In this document: one piece after another, positions 26,153 through 34,492 of the stretch
Layout of the letters: the number at the start of each line of letters is the position of its first letter
How positions within the stretch are numbered: the stretch's first letter is position 1
Assembly (NCBI GenBank): GCA_965228625.1
Contig: OZ245829.1
Location: 2,170,001-2,234,000, forward strand
From: UBA2767 sp965228625
GTDB taxonomy: Bacteria; Pseudomonadota; Alphaproteobacteria; Rhizobiales; Methyloligellaceae
Length of the DNA: 64,000 nt
Direction: 5' to 3'
Translations under genes and position numbers: made by a program
Notes under the pieces: model-generated
The model's database searches: none
What the model saw: the letters and a program-made list of their open reading frames with translations, nothing else
Told to the model about the DNA's origin: nothing

Positions 26153-27725
26153 TGACGAGTTCCTTTGATGCTTCGCGCGTGCCGGGCTTGTGTATCGCAG
26201 GTGCACCCGGCGGAAGTTCGCCAAGGTCGCTCGCAAACTTCGTCAGGAGCGCTTCGAGGCTGCGCCTGCCGGCACGGCCCGCCCAGAGCACGCGAATGCG
26301 CTCGCGCGGGACGCGGGCCCGCAACATCGGGTCGCGCGCTCGCGCCACGCGCTCATTCGTCCACTTTATGCCAAATCGGGCGTAACAACTGTTCTCGCTG
26401 CATCCTGTAAGTACGACTCCGTCCACGAGGCGCTTGGAGAGAACATAGTCGATGAACGAGGGCGGTAGCTGACCGATGCATCGCAGCGAGATTGACTTGA
26501 CCGATGCGCCGTCTATTCCCCGAAGCGAGACGCCGTGATCGCATCCGAACACGAGAATCCGGGTCTCGTCCTTGCGAAAAGCGCAGCGCGTCTCGATCTC
26601 TTCCCGCAGTTCCGCGACCGTCATGTCCGGCAGATCGATGCCGGAAACCAGTTCCGATGCCCGGCGGAACGGGGTTGCCGTCGGGCACGCGCCGGCGCAG
26701 ATACCGCACGAAACGCAAAGCGAGGGTTCGACCACGGCTTCGCGCTCAAACGGCAAGCCGTCGCTGCGAACCCGCATGGAGATAGCATTGTAGGGACAGT
26801 CGTTGAAACACCGCATGCAGCCATTGCAGTTCGGCAGGTCGACACTGGCAACCGGATGTTTGCGCAGCGGCGGCAGCCAGGGGATCGCGCAGAACATCAG
26901 CAGCAAGGCACCCGCCCCGATCCAGGTCACGGTGCCGGGCCAGTTTTCAAGCAGCGGATACAACGGCAGGTAGAACCAGTCGAGGCCGATCGGGCCGACC
27001 ACCTTGGCCAGGTCGGCAGGTCCCTGACTGACGGCGGGGTGGGCCAGCGAGAGCACCAGCATGGATGCAAGCGTCCCGATTGCCAGGCCGCGCGGAGGAT
27101 TGATCCGAGGCTTCGAAACCCGCTGCAGATGGATCCAGAGCAGGATCAGCGCGATCAGCGGCACCGCGATGTGTATGAACACCATGAGCGTGAAGAAGCG
27201 GCTCTCAAGCATCGCGGGGGACAGGAAGTTCCGCGCGATCGGCTCACCGAAGATCGGCAAACGGTCGAGCCACTCCGTCGATACGATGGCGACATATTGA
27301 GCCAGCCGGTCCCAAACGAGCCAGTAGCCGGTGATGCCGGCGGCATACACGAGCACGAGCACCGGCACACCGGTCATCCAACTGAACCAGCGTACGCCCC
27401 GATACCGGTCGAGTGCGAATTCGCGCGCGATGTGCAACAGCATCACCAGGATCAGTCCGTCCGACGCGTATCGGTGCAGCGATCGCATGACGCCGGCGGC
27501 ATACCACTGGTCGTGGGTCATATACTCGACGGACTCGTAGGCACGCGTGACGCCGGTATCGAAAAAAATGTAAACGTAGACGCCGCTTACCGTGATGATC
27601 CAATAGAAGAAGAACCCCAACGCGCCGAGATTGAGCATCGGGTTCCAGCTCGGCGGGAAGGCAAGGCCGAGCAGACGTTCGGTCCGATCGAAGACGAACC
27701 GCAGGGGAGCGCGGAGTATTTCCAT
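26145..27725 (-). CDS. Cytochrome b / 2x[4Fe-4S] ferredoxin / FlpD (MvhD-like) fusion
   Basis: A 526-residue three-part redox protein. Residues 1-280 form a PetB-like cytochrome b with haem ligands His84, His98, His185 and His199. Residues 295-350 carry two 4Fe-4S motifs (Cys300, 303, 306, 310 and Cys337, 340, 343, 347). Residues about 388-490 resemble FlpD/MvhD with Cys395, 416, 442 and 447, which hold a [2Fe-2S] centre in hydrogenase-linked homologues. It probably exchanges electrons with the quinone pool. AGAGG precedes ATG 27725; it follows the SCO gene by 13 bases. Confidence 0.85.
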   Translation of the reverse strand: MEILRAPLRFVFDRTERLLGLAFPPSWNPMLNLGALGFFFYWIITVSGVYVYIFFDTGVTRAYESVEYMTHDQWYAAGVMRSLHRYASDGLILVMLLHIAREFALDRYRGVRWFSWMTGVPVLVLVYAAGITGYWLVWDRLAQYVAIVSTEWLDRLPIFGEPIARNFLSPAMLESRFFTLMVFIHIAVPLIALILLWIHLQRVSKPRINPPRGLAIGTLASMLVLSLAHPAVSQGPADLAKVVGPIGLDWFYLPLYPLLENWPGTVTWIGAGALLLMFCAIPWLPPLRKHPVASVDLPNCNGCMRCFNDCPYNAISMRVRSDGLPFEREAVVEPSLCVSCGICAGACPTATPFRRASELVSGIDLPDMTVAELREEIETRCAFRKDETRILVFGCDHGVSLRGIDGASVKSISLRCIGQLPPSFIDYVLSKRLVDGVVLTGCSENSCYARFGIKWTNERVARARDPMLRARVPRERIRVLWAGRAGRRSLEALLTKFASDLGELPPGAPAIHKPGTREASKELVNG

Positions 27726-27738
27726 CGCGGAAGACCTC

Positions 27739-28536
27739 TTACGCGGTTCCGGGCGCACCAGGCGGCGGACGGCGCCACTCTCGGATCAGGACGGTCAGGA
27801 TCAAACCGAGGCAGAACAGCCCGATGGCAATTCCGGCGAACAGCGAGTAGTCGAAGTAATACCGTCCGGAGTTCGGGTCGTAGACCGTGCAGAAGAACTT
27901 GATGCGGTCGATGATCCCCTGAACACTCACGACGGGCTGATAGCGGCCAAACACAAGGTCTTTGAGCGGTTCGACGATAACCGGCGGCTCGAAGATCGCG
28001 CCGTAGACCTGCTGGTAGAGCTTTCCGTCCTTGTCGACGATGCTCACCTGGGCCAGATGATCGTAGCCGCCCGGACGGCTGTAGATGGCAAACCCGACCG
28101 CACGTGCAAGCGCGTCGAGGCTTTGCTGATCCGCCGACAGGAACTGCCAGTTGGGTAAATCGACACCGCGTGCGCGGGCAAGCAGCCGCATCCGTTCCGG
28201 CGTGTCGGCGCGCACGTCAAATCCGATCGTGACCGTCGAAAAACTGTCGTCGCCAAGAGCCGACTGCGCTTCCTGCACGGCGGGATAGAGAGACTCGATC
28301 ATCGTCGGGCACACATCGGCGCAGCTCGTGTAGACCAGAGTCACCAGGAGCGGTTTTCCCTTGAAGGACGCCACCGGAACCGCATTGCCTTTGGTGTCGG
28401 TCAGAACGACATCGGGAAGCGGCTGGCCGAGTGCGGCCTGAGAAGTCTTGAGGGCTTGTCGTGCCCTGTCCGCATCCTGTGCTCCCGCGACGCCGATCAT
28501 GAGAGCGAGAAGGAGAAGGGCGAGAAAGGGTCTCAT
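27739..28536 (-). CDS. SCO1/SenC family copper chaperone
   Basis: A 265-residue periplasmic thioredoxin-fold protein with a signal peptide (FLALLLLALMIGVAGAQ), the copper motif CADVC and a distal His in GGYDHLAQV, plus a C-terminal helix (LFAGIAIGLFCLGLILTVLI). SCO proteins load the CuA site of subunit II. Its ATG overlaps the haem O synthase stop by four bases. The extra C-terminal helix is not usual for short SCO proteins. Confidence 0.92.
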   Translation of the reverse strand: MRPFLALLLLALMIGVAGAQDADRARQALKTSQAALGQPLPDVVLTDTKGNAVPVASFKGKPLLVTLVYTSCADVCPTMIESLYPAVQEAQSALGDDSFSTVTIGFDVRADTPERMRLLARARGVDLPNWQFLSADQQSLDALARAVGFAIYSRPGGYDHLAQVSIVDKDGKLYQQVYGAIFEPPVIVEPLKDLVFGRYQPVVSVQGIIDRIKFFCTVYDPNSGRYYFDYSLFAGIAIGLFCLGLILTVLIREWRRPPPGAPGTA

Positions 28537-29429
28537 AAGAAACTTCCCACGAGCCAGCGATCGATGATGGCTCCTGAGAGCAGAAGGAGCAACTGGATCA
28601 AGGACGCGACGAAGTTCTTGATGGCGCGGTGTTTCGTGGGCTGCAAAACGAGTGCGATGCTTGCCCACGTGAACAAGGTTCCGCCAATCAGGGCTCCGGC
28701 GAAATAGACGATTCCCATTCCGTATGCGGCCGGGACCAATGACAGGACCGACAGCGTGAGCGTGTGTGCCAGGATCACCCAGGCGCATTTCCGGTTTCCG
28801 ATCAGGGTCGGGAGCATGGGGACGAGGTTGGACCGATACTCGTCTTCGACGGCGATCGCCAGGCTCCAGAAGTGAGGCGGCGTCCACAGGAAAAGGACCA
28901 CGGCGAGCAATATCGCTTCCGGACCGAGGCTTGGCGAAACCGCGGCTGCGCCGGCCAGCACGGCGAAGCTGCCGGCAGCACCGCCGATGATGATATTGAT
29001 CCAGGTGCGCCGCTTCAGCCAGAGCGTGTAGACGACGGCATAGGTGAACGCACCCATGAAGGTGTAGAACGCGGCCCACGCGTTGGCGGCCATGGCCGCC
29101 ATGGCGACGGCGAAAGCAAGAAGCACAAGGATGCCGGCAAGCCAGCCCATGCCGGGTACGAGCTGCCGGCTCGCGAACGGGCGCCCCGACGTGCGGGACA
29201 TGTGGGCGTCAAGGTCGGCCTCGGCCCACTGATTGAAGGCCCCGGCGCTGCCCGCGGCAAGAAAGACCGCAACCACCGTCAGCACTATGGCCCAGGGCGA
29301 GACGCCAGGGTCGGGACTGATCGCGGCACCACCAAGCGCACTCAGCGCGATCATCGTTGCGATGCGTGGCTTGAAGATACCGAAATAATCGCGCGCCCCG
29401 AGCGGAAGTGCGACAGCCGTGTTGGACAT
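28533..29429 (-). CDS. ctaB: Protohaem IX farnesyltransferase (haem O synthase)
   Basis: A 298-residue UbiA-family enzyme with about nine helices. The prenyl-diphosphate site is seen in NQWAEADLDAHMSRTSGRP and a second motif FLWTPPHFWSLAI. It converts haem B to haem O. Placed between the subunit I and SCO genes, it suggests the oxidase-like enzyme here carries haem O or A rather than only haem B, or that the operon keeps an ancestral oxidase gene. Confidence 0.9.
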   Translation of the reverse strand: MSNTAVALPLGARDYFGIFKPRIATMIALSALGGAAISPDPGVSPWAIVLTVVAVFLAAGSAGAFNQWAEADLDAHMSRTSGRPFASRQLVPGMGWLAGILVLLAFAVAMAAMAANAWAAFYTFMGAFTYAVVYTLWLKRRTWINIIIGGAAGSFAVLAGAAAVSPSLGPEAILLAVVLFLWTPPHFWSLAIAVEDEYRSNLVPMLPTLIGNRKCAWVILAHTLTLSVLSLVPAAYGMGIVYFAGALIGGTLFTWASIALVLQPTKHRAIKNFVASLIQLLLLLSGAIIDRWLVGSFL

Positions 29430-29472
29430 GTTATTGCGTGCCTTACCCGCTGTTGTCCTGCCTCGTAACGCC

Positions 29473-31209
29473 CTAACTGAGCGGCCAGATCTCCGACAGG
29501 TACTTCCAGTTCACGAAGTAGTAGAGAACGAAGGACAGGAAGAAGACAGTCACCAGGATGTAGGTGCCCGGCAGATGCCATGTCCCGGCACTGCCATATT
29601 CGTGCACCGCGTCACTGACCTGTTTCTGGGGCATCGGCCCGAGCGACTCGACGATATTGGAGGAATCGACCTTCTTGCCGAAGAAGACGGAACCGACCGT
29701 AATCAGGACGTACATGATACCGCCGATCGTTGCGATGATCGCAAAGACGCCATTGAGACCCATCATCAGGAATGCGGTGGCCGGATAGTCGAACGTGACC
29801 TGCGCGTCCGAGAAGGTGATATCCCAATGCCGGCGCGACACGCCAAGCGTACCCGCACCCATCATGAACAGCGAGATCCCGGCAACGCCGATACCAAACA
29901 GATATGGCTGCCATTTCGCCAGAGTCGGCCAGATCACCTGACGCTGGAAGATGAGCGGCAGCAGCAGATACGTGACGGCCATGAAGGCGAGCGTTGTGCC
30001 GGCAACCACGGTCGCGTGGAAGTGTCCGGGCACGTAGATCGTGTTGTGCAATATCAGGTTGATCTGCTCGGTGCCGAGCACGACGCCGGAAATGCCGCCG
30101 AGGAACCCGAACATCACGAGCGAGAGGAACATTCCCGCAAAGGCCGGATTGTTCCACGGCGCCTTGCGCAGCCACTCGAAGACACCGTTGTTGAAGCCGT
30201 TCTTGCGCTGCGCCGCCTCGATCGCGCCCGGCACGGTCATGCCGTGGATCATGCTCCCGAGCACGGCCAGATAGAGCGCATAGGAGGTATTGAAAATACG
30301 CCATTCCGCACTCAGGCCGGGCTCGACCAGCATATGATGCGCGCAGGCGAGCTGGAGGAACAGGATATAGAGGAAGAACGCGGTGCGGCTGACCTTCTCG
30401 GACAGCGGCTTGGCACCGATCGTTATCGCGATGATTGCATACCAGACGGCCACATGGGCTGCGACATTGATCTGTTGCGATGAGTGCCCCATGCCCCACC
30501 ACACCAGCTTGTACATGACGGAATCGATGTGGGAGATGTAGCCGACGGACCACAGGAAGGTCGGGATCAGGATGATCGCGCCGCTGGCAATGGTAAAGAC
30601 CGCAATGATTGCCGCGGTGATCGCGCCAAACGTCACCAGAGGGACCGAACCCTCATAGGTGCGTTCGTCGCGGGCAACGACCAGCGTGCCGAAGAAAACC
30701 ATGACGGCGACAAGCGCGCCGACCGCGAACAGGATAAGTCCCAGATAGAAGTGCGGCTCCGCCTTCATCGGGACGTAGCTCGTGAACATGACGCTCGACT
30801 CGCCCTGCAGGACGGCAACGTTCGTCATCAACCCACCGATGACCATCAGCCAGAAAGCCGCCCACGCGATACGTGGAGTCGCAAGTCGGCAACTGAGCAG
30901 AACGGCGGATGCAAAATAGAGCACCGCGATCTCGAAAAAGATGATCCAGAGCAGCAGCACGTCGAGGCCGTGAGCGGTCAGCACCAGGTAGAACATTTCG
31001 CTGGAAAGGAGGTGGACGGCAGGCCAGCGCGTGAGCGCCACCAGCAGCCCGAAAAAACCGCCGATCGCCAGGAAAACGACAGCGGCAACGGCATTGGCCT
31101 TGATCAGCTTCTCGGCCGCCAGATCGATCTTGAGCCCGGTTGCGGGACAGGTGCGGAACTTCGCAGCGATGCCGCCAATGATCCCGGTCTCGGCTGTTGC
31201 AACAGACAT
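29473..31209 (-). CDS. Haem-copper superfamily subunit I, probable nitric oxide reductase (eNOR/sNOR-like)
   Basis: A 578-residue integral protein with 12 or more helices. Low-spin haem ligands His80 and His398, high-spin ligand His396 and the metal ligands His242, His291 and His292 are all visible (YLVLTAHG; WWGMGHSSQQIN; ACAHHML; VPGHFHATV). The residue four after His242, the cross-linked Tyr of oxygen reductases, is Gln246. This loss argues against oxygen reduction and for NO reduction. The place beside nirS, nnrS and hemerythrin supports it. No cNOR-type Glu is present. The exact NOR group cannot be fixed by eye. Confidence 0.8.
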   Translation of the reverse strand: MSVATAETGIIGGIAAKFRTCPATGLKIDLAAEKLIKANAVAAVVFLAIGGFFGLLVALTRWPAVHLLSSEMFYLVLTAHGLDVLLLWIIFFEIAVLYFASAVLLSCRLATPRIAWAAFWLMVIGGLMTNVAVLQGESSVMFTSYVPMKAEPHFYLGLILFAVGALVAVMVFFGTLVVARDERTYEGSVPLVTFGAITAAIIAVFTIASGAIILIPTFLWSVGYISHIDSVMYKLVWWGMGHSSQQINVAAHVAVWYAIIAITIGAKPLSEKVSRTAFFLYILFLQLACAHHMLVEPGLSAEWRIFNTSYALYLAVLGSMIHGMTVPGAIEAAQRKNGFNNGVFEWLRKAPWNNPAFAGMFLSLVMFGFLGGISGVVLGTEQINLILHNTIYVPGHFHATVVAGTTLAFMAVTYLLLPLIFQRQVIWPTLAKWQPYLFGIGVAGISLFMMGAGTLGVSRRHWDITFSDAQVTFDYPATAFLMMGLNGVFAIIATIGGIMYVLITVGSVFFGKKVDSSNIVESLGPMPQKQVSDAVHEYGSAGTWHLPGTYILVTVFFLSFVLYYFVNWKYLSEIWPLS

Positions 31210-31226
31210 AGTCGCCCCCTTTCCCG

Positions 31227-31778
31227 TTACTGGCTCTTGCCGGATTCGACGACGTAAATCCGGCCGACCATCTGGTGATGACCCAAGCCGCAGAATTCAT
31301 TGCAAACGACACCGAATGACCCCGTTTCCGTCGGCGTCAGTGTGATCACATGCTCGATGCCGGGGTGAACCTGGAGATTTATGTTCGTGGGTTGCAGCGA
31401 GAAGCCATGCTGCCAGTCGAGGGAGGACAGGTGCAGCCGGTATGTCTGCCCCTTTTCCAGCTCCAGCATGGGCCACCACTCCCAGAGGCGCGCCAGCATG
31501 TAGACATCGCCGCCGGCCGGTGGTTTGGCTACCGGGTAGCCGGTCTCGTCCTCGCGGACGGTGAACTTCTCGGTGAACTCCTCGGTGCGCTGTTCGAAGA
31601 CCGCCGGATCGATGCGGTAGGCTTCATTCGACAGGTTCTGTTTTCCCTCGATGTGCCAGTAGACCATCATGGAAAACATGACGAGGCCCCACAGAAACGC
31701 GATGCCGATCCAGACCAGTTCGCCGCGCTCGATGCGCGCGTTCCACCAGATTCTTTCTTCAGGAGGATGGATTGCCAT
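31227..31778 (-). CDS. CuA-type subunit II of the haem-copper enzyme
   Basis: A 183-residue protein with one N-terminal helix (about residues 22-41) and a periplasmic cupredoxin domain. The full CuA ligand set is present: His124 in DWQHGFSL, Cys159, Glu161, Cys163, His167 and Met170 in CNEFCGLGHHQM. It takes electrons from cytochrome c or a cupredoxin for subunit I. GGGGAGAAAAGAC precedes ATG 31778, and subunit I starts 17 bases after its stop. Confidence 0.92.
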   Translation of the reverse strand: MAIHPPEERIWWNARIERGELVWIGIAFLWGLVMFSMMVYWHIEGKQNLSNEAYRIDPAVFEQRTEEFTEKFTVREDETGYPVAKPPAGGDVYMLARLWEWWPMLELEKGQTYRLHLSSLDWQHGFSLQPTNINLQVHPGIEHVITLTPTETGSFGVVCNEFCGLGHHQMVGRIYVVESGKSQ

Positions 31779-31801
31779 GTCTTTTCTCCCCGCGTCCGCT
31801 G

Positions 31802-31975
31802 CTATTTCGCGAGCGGTATCTGTGTGAGCTCAATCAGCCCCCACATGATGTAGAAGACGGTCGGAATGACGACCCCGAGGAAGAGCAGCAGGAACGGATT
31901 GTCGAGAACCCGCTGCATGACGGGAATCCGCTCCGCTTCAGGGGTGCTCGACGCGGGTTTTGCGCGTTTGGCCAT
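31802..31975 (-). CDS. Small single-helix subunit at the head of the NO reductase operon
   Basis: A 57-residue protein beginning MAKRAKPASSTPEAERI, with one membrane helix (about residues 26-48, FLLLFLGVVIPTVFYIMWGL). Its position 23 bases before the CuA subunit gene and its coding character suggest a small structural subunit like subunit IIa or IV of B-type oxidases. No strong ribosome site is visible. The first gene of the operon behind the box at 32041. Confidence 0.72.
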   Translation of the reverse strand: MAKRAKPASSTPEAERIPVMQRVLDNPFLLLFLGVVIPTVFYIMWGLIELTQIPLAK

Positions 31976-32040
31976 GGTCTAGATGCCCCGGTTAGATGTT
32001 TGCCACGACAGCAATCTATCCATGAGCCCGCAAACCTGCC

Positions 32041-32054
32041 TTGACCATGGTTAA
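32041..32054. promoter_or_regulatory. Dnr-like box upstream of the NO reductase operon
   Basis: TTGACCATGGTTAA differs by one base from the perfect palindrome before nirE. Its centre lies 72 bases before the first gene of the operon (start 31975), the same spacing as for nirS and nirE, so one NO-responsive regulator could control all three. Confidence 0.78.
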
Positions 32055-32121
32055 GGCCTGATCCCGAGGCTGGATTTGCGATTTGGTCGAACCGATCCGA
32101 ACGCGCGGCCCGCAAGGAAGC

Positions 32122-32137
32122 CTAGGCACATACCTAG
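32122..32137. promoter_or_regulatory. CTAG-N8-CTAG dyad, candidate lux-type box
   Basis: CTAGGCACATACCTAG has two self-complementary CTAG half-sites eight bases apart, the same arrangement as before luxI (34442-34457). It overlaps by two bases the perfect palindrome AGTTGTACAACT (32136-32147). It lies 136 bases before the 32273 gene. Binding by the local LuxR protein is an inference. Confidence 0.5.
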
Positions 32138-32272
32138 TTGTACAACTGCTCAGTTTCGTCCTCGAATATGCCTGCGACAAAAGTGACCTGTGTGAACGGT
32201 TTTACAGATGTCACGCGCTGCGCCACCTAGAAAGACGGCGTATCTGTAACGCGAAAGTAGGCAGGGACGACG

Positions 32273-32695
32273 ATGACGGCGAAGATGTTAACTGGGAAGG
32301 GATATCGACGCGAAAAACGTCGCACACGCAGACGATCTTATCGTCGGGAGGAAATCTCCCGGATCGTAGAAGGCGTTCTCAAGACAAGGCAGCAGGATCC
32401 CGGACGGGACGGGGATCACTCGCAACTGGTGCATTCCGACTTGATCGACGGGATCGAGCCATCCTCCGTTGCCGCCGGTCTGGAGCCGGCGCAATTTGAA
32501 CCGCTTCATCCGGGCATCGAGAGAATTCTCGATTTTGCCAAGCTGCTCGTTTTTGTTCGGCAGGAAGCCGCGCTGATCCTCGACGACGACTATTGCGAGG
32601 ACCTGTTGACCCTCTGCATCGACCAGGTCTCCCGGCAATACGAACTGTTGCAAGAAGGGCACTACGAGCCGGGACCGAACAAACTGGTTCACTGA
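32273..32695 (+). CDS. Hypothetical protein heading the quorum-sensing cluster
   Basis: A 140-residue soluble protein with a strongly basic N-terminus (GYRREKRRTRRRSYRREE) and an acidic helical C-terminal half (ILDFAKLLVFVRQEAALILDDDYCEDLL). No family is recognised. Its stop overlaps the start of the alpha/beta hydrolase (TGATG), so the two are coupled. The candidate lux-type dyad upstream suggests density control. Confidence 0.65.
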   Translation: MTAKMLTGKGYRREKRRTRRRSYRREEISRIVEGVLKTRQQDPGRDGDHSQLVHSDLIDGIEPSSVAAGLEPAQFEPLHPGIERILDFAKLLVFVRQEAALILDDDYCEDLLTLCIDQVSRQYELLQEGHYEPGPNKLVH

Positions 32696-33663
32696 TGTCT
32701 TTGGTACAGGCGCTTGAACAGGTCGTTCCGACACGCGCCGTTTTCTTGCCCTGCGGCAAGCGCCGCGGTTTGCCTGCTGATGATCTGCCGGACGTCCCGA
32801 CTCATGAGTTCGAGTTGGGAGACGCGCTTGTATCGTCGTTGATCTCGCCAGGCCGGGGCAATCCGGTACTCTTCATCCACGGTAACTCGTCTTGCAAGGA
32901 AATCTGGGCCAACCAGTTCGCGTTGCTCGCGGCGCACGGACGGCCGTTTGCCGCCCCTGATCTGCCGGGACACGGAGAATCGAGCAATGCGCGTGCGCCC
33001 CGGCACGTCTACAGCTTTCCCGGCTATGCGCGGGTCATTGGCAGACTGTTGGCGCGCCTTGATTGGCAATCGGTCGACATTGTTGGCTGGTCGCTCGGAG
33101 GCCATATCGGACTTGAACTGCTGGCGACAAACAGGCGCGTGCGCTCATTGCTGATTGTCGGAACCCCGCCGGTGCGGCCGTCACCGCAGGCCCTGACTGA
33201 GGGTTTCCATGCTTCAGGCGAGATGCAACTAGCCGGAAAAAAATCATTTTCGGCGCGTGATGCGCGAACCTACGCCGGGCAGATGCTCGGTGGCGACCAC
33301 CTTGTCACCCCGCACCTTCTGGAACGCGTTTTCCGAACAGACGGAAATGCACGGTATTTCATGATGAAGAATGCGCTGGCGGGCGTCGGCATGGATGCGC
33401 GTCTCGTCGCCGAAACAACGTGCAAGCCCTTGTGCGTTGTGCATGGAGAGAATGAGCCCTTTGTCCGTCTGGGCTATCTGCGGTCACTCCGATACCGGAC
33501 ACTTTGGAACGGATCGATCTCCCTGATCCGGTCAGCGGGCCACGCACCGCATTGGCAGGCGCCGACGGCATTCAATGCGCTTCTCTCGTCTTTTCTGCAC
33601 TTGGGGTCGGGTCAGTCTGCGCAAAGTACAATTGGCAGTTTTAGCCTTGCGCCGGAGGTCTAA
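32695..33663 (+). CDS. Alpha/beta hydrolase next to luxR/luxI
   Basis: A 322-residue alpha/beta hydrolase. The oxyanion region is LFIHGNSSCKEIW, the nucleophile elbow is VGWSLGGH (Ser), the likely acid lies in VVHGENEP, and the catalytic His in RSAGHAPHW. No signal peptide is seen, so it is cytoplasmic. Its place directly before luxR raises the idea that it acts on acyl-homoserine lactones or on a quorum-controlled ester, but sequence alone does not show this. Confidence 0.82.
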   Translation: MSLVQALEQVVPTRAVFLPCGKRRGLPADDLPDVPTHEFELGDALVSSLISPGRGNPVLFIHGNSSCKEIWANQFALLAAHGRPFAAPDLPGHGESSNARAPRHVYSFPGYARVIGRLLARLDWQSVDIVGWSLGGHIGLELLATNRRVRSLLIVGTPPVRPSPQALTEGFHASGEMQLAGKKSFSARDARTYAGQMLGGDHLVTPHLLERVFRTDGNARYFMMKNALAGVGMDARLVAETTCKPLCVVHGENEPFVRLGYLRSLRYRTLWNGSISLIRSAGHAPHWQAPTAFNALLSSFLHLGSGQSAQSTIGSFSLAPEV

Positions 33664-33707
33664 GCCAAGCCATAGTTTGGACATAATTGCACTCAGGGGC
33701 CGGTTTC

Positions 33708-34421
33708 GTGCATGAGTTCGAGGAGTTTGTTGAGGCGTGTCAGAGAGTTCGTTCGATCGACGAGCTCGCTGATCTCTATTCGCACGCTATCGCCAGAGAG
33801 GGTTATGAGAACTGCATCCTGACGTCGATCCAGAAACATGCGTTGACGCATGTGGCATGGTTCAACTTCCCAAGAGGCTATCTCGACACCTATTACGAGC
33901 AGCGTTGGGCGAAAATCGACCCGGTGCTGGAATGCGCTCTGCGTGCGTCCCGGCCGTTCTTCTGGAACGATGTCGTCGAGACCCGACCGCTGTCGAAAAA
34001 GCAAGAGAGCTTCATGGACGACTGCGAGGATATCGGCGTGCATTCCGGCATTGTCTTTCCGATGCACGGTCCGGGCGACCGGCTGGAAATCATGAGCATC
34101 AGCCGACGGATAAATGAGTCGCCGAACCCGATGAGCCATGCACTGCTTCACGCCATCAGCGTCCAGACGTGGACCCGCTACCTGGAACTGCGCGAGGAAG
34201 ACAGATTTCCGGATATCGAAAACGTCCACCTGACTCCGCGGGAGCTGGAAATCCTGCGCTGGTGCAAACACGGCAAGACCTATTCAGAAATCGGTGAGAT
34301 CCTCTCCATCTCTGCCAAGACGGTCGAGTTCCACGTGACGAATGTCATGAACAAACTCGGCGCGAGCAACAAGATTACGGCTATTGTGATCGCCATTCAG
34401 CGAGGAATTCTGGATATATAG
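33708..34421 (+). CDS. luxR: LuxR family acyl-homoserine-lactone regulator
   Basis: A 237-residue regulator with an N-terminal autoinducer-binding domain (Trp and Asp pocket residues in HVAWFNFPRGYLDTYYEQRW and KIDPVLECALR) and a C-terminal LuxR/FixJ-type helix-turn-helix (LTPRELEILRWCKHGKTYSEI, then KTVEFHVTNVMNKL). GTG 33708 is preferred because AGGGGCC lies upstream; a TTG at 33687 would add seven residues. It lies 44 bases after the hydrolase and about 100 before luxI. Confidence 0.88.
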   Translation: MHEFEEFVEACQRVRSIDELADLYSHAIAREGYENCILTSIQKHALTHVAWFNFPRGYLDTYYEQRWAKIDPVLECALRASRPFFWNDVVETRPLSKKQESFMDDCEDIGVHSGIVFPMHGPGDRLEIMSISRRINESPNPMSHALLHAISVQTWTRYLELREEDRFPDIENVHLTPRELEILRWCKHGKTYSEIGEILSISAKTVEFHVTNVMNKLGASNKITAIVIAIQRGILDI

Positions 34422-34441
34422 ACCAGAATCCGATAGTAATC

Positions 34442-34457
34442 CTAGTAACTTCCCTAG
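34442..34457. promoter_or_regulatory. CTAG-N8-CTAG dyad upstream of luxI, candidate lux box
   Basis: CTAGTAACTTCCCTAG is centred 73 bases before the luxI start. If a LuxR protein binds at -42.5, transcription would start near 34492. The half-sites and spacing match the dyad at 32122. The arrangement fits LuxR autoinduction of luxI. Confidence 0.6.
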
Positions 34458-34492
34458 TACTCACGCCCAGCAAATAAGTGGTTCCATGCGTA

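Larger units (their letters stand above)
31976..32272. other. Divergent promoter region between the NO reductase operon and the quorum-sensing genes
   Basis: About 300 bases without a gene. It holds the Dnr-like box (32041-32054) facing the NO reductase operon and the CTAG-N8-CTAG dyad plus a 12-base palindrome (32122-32147) toward the quorum-sensing side. No other signal is supported. Confidence 0.7.

Noticed and set aside
26535..27902. A plus-strand open frame opposite the cytochrome b fusion
   Set aside because: The minus strand shows all haem and cluster ligands, while the plus-strand product is low-complexity Arg/Gln-rich.
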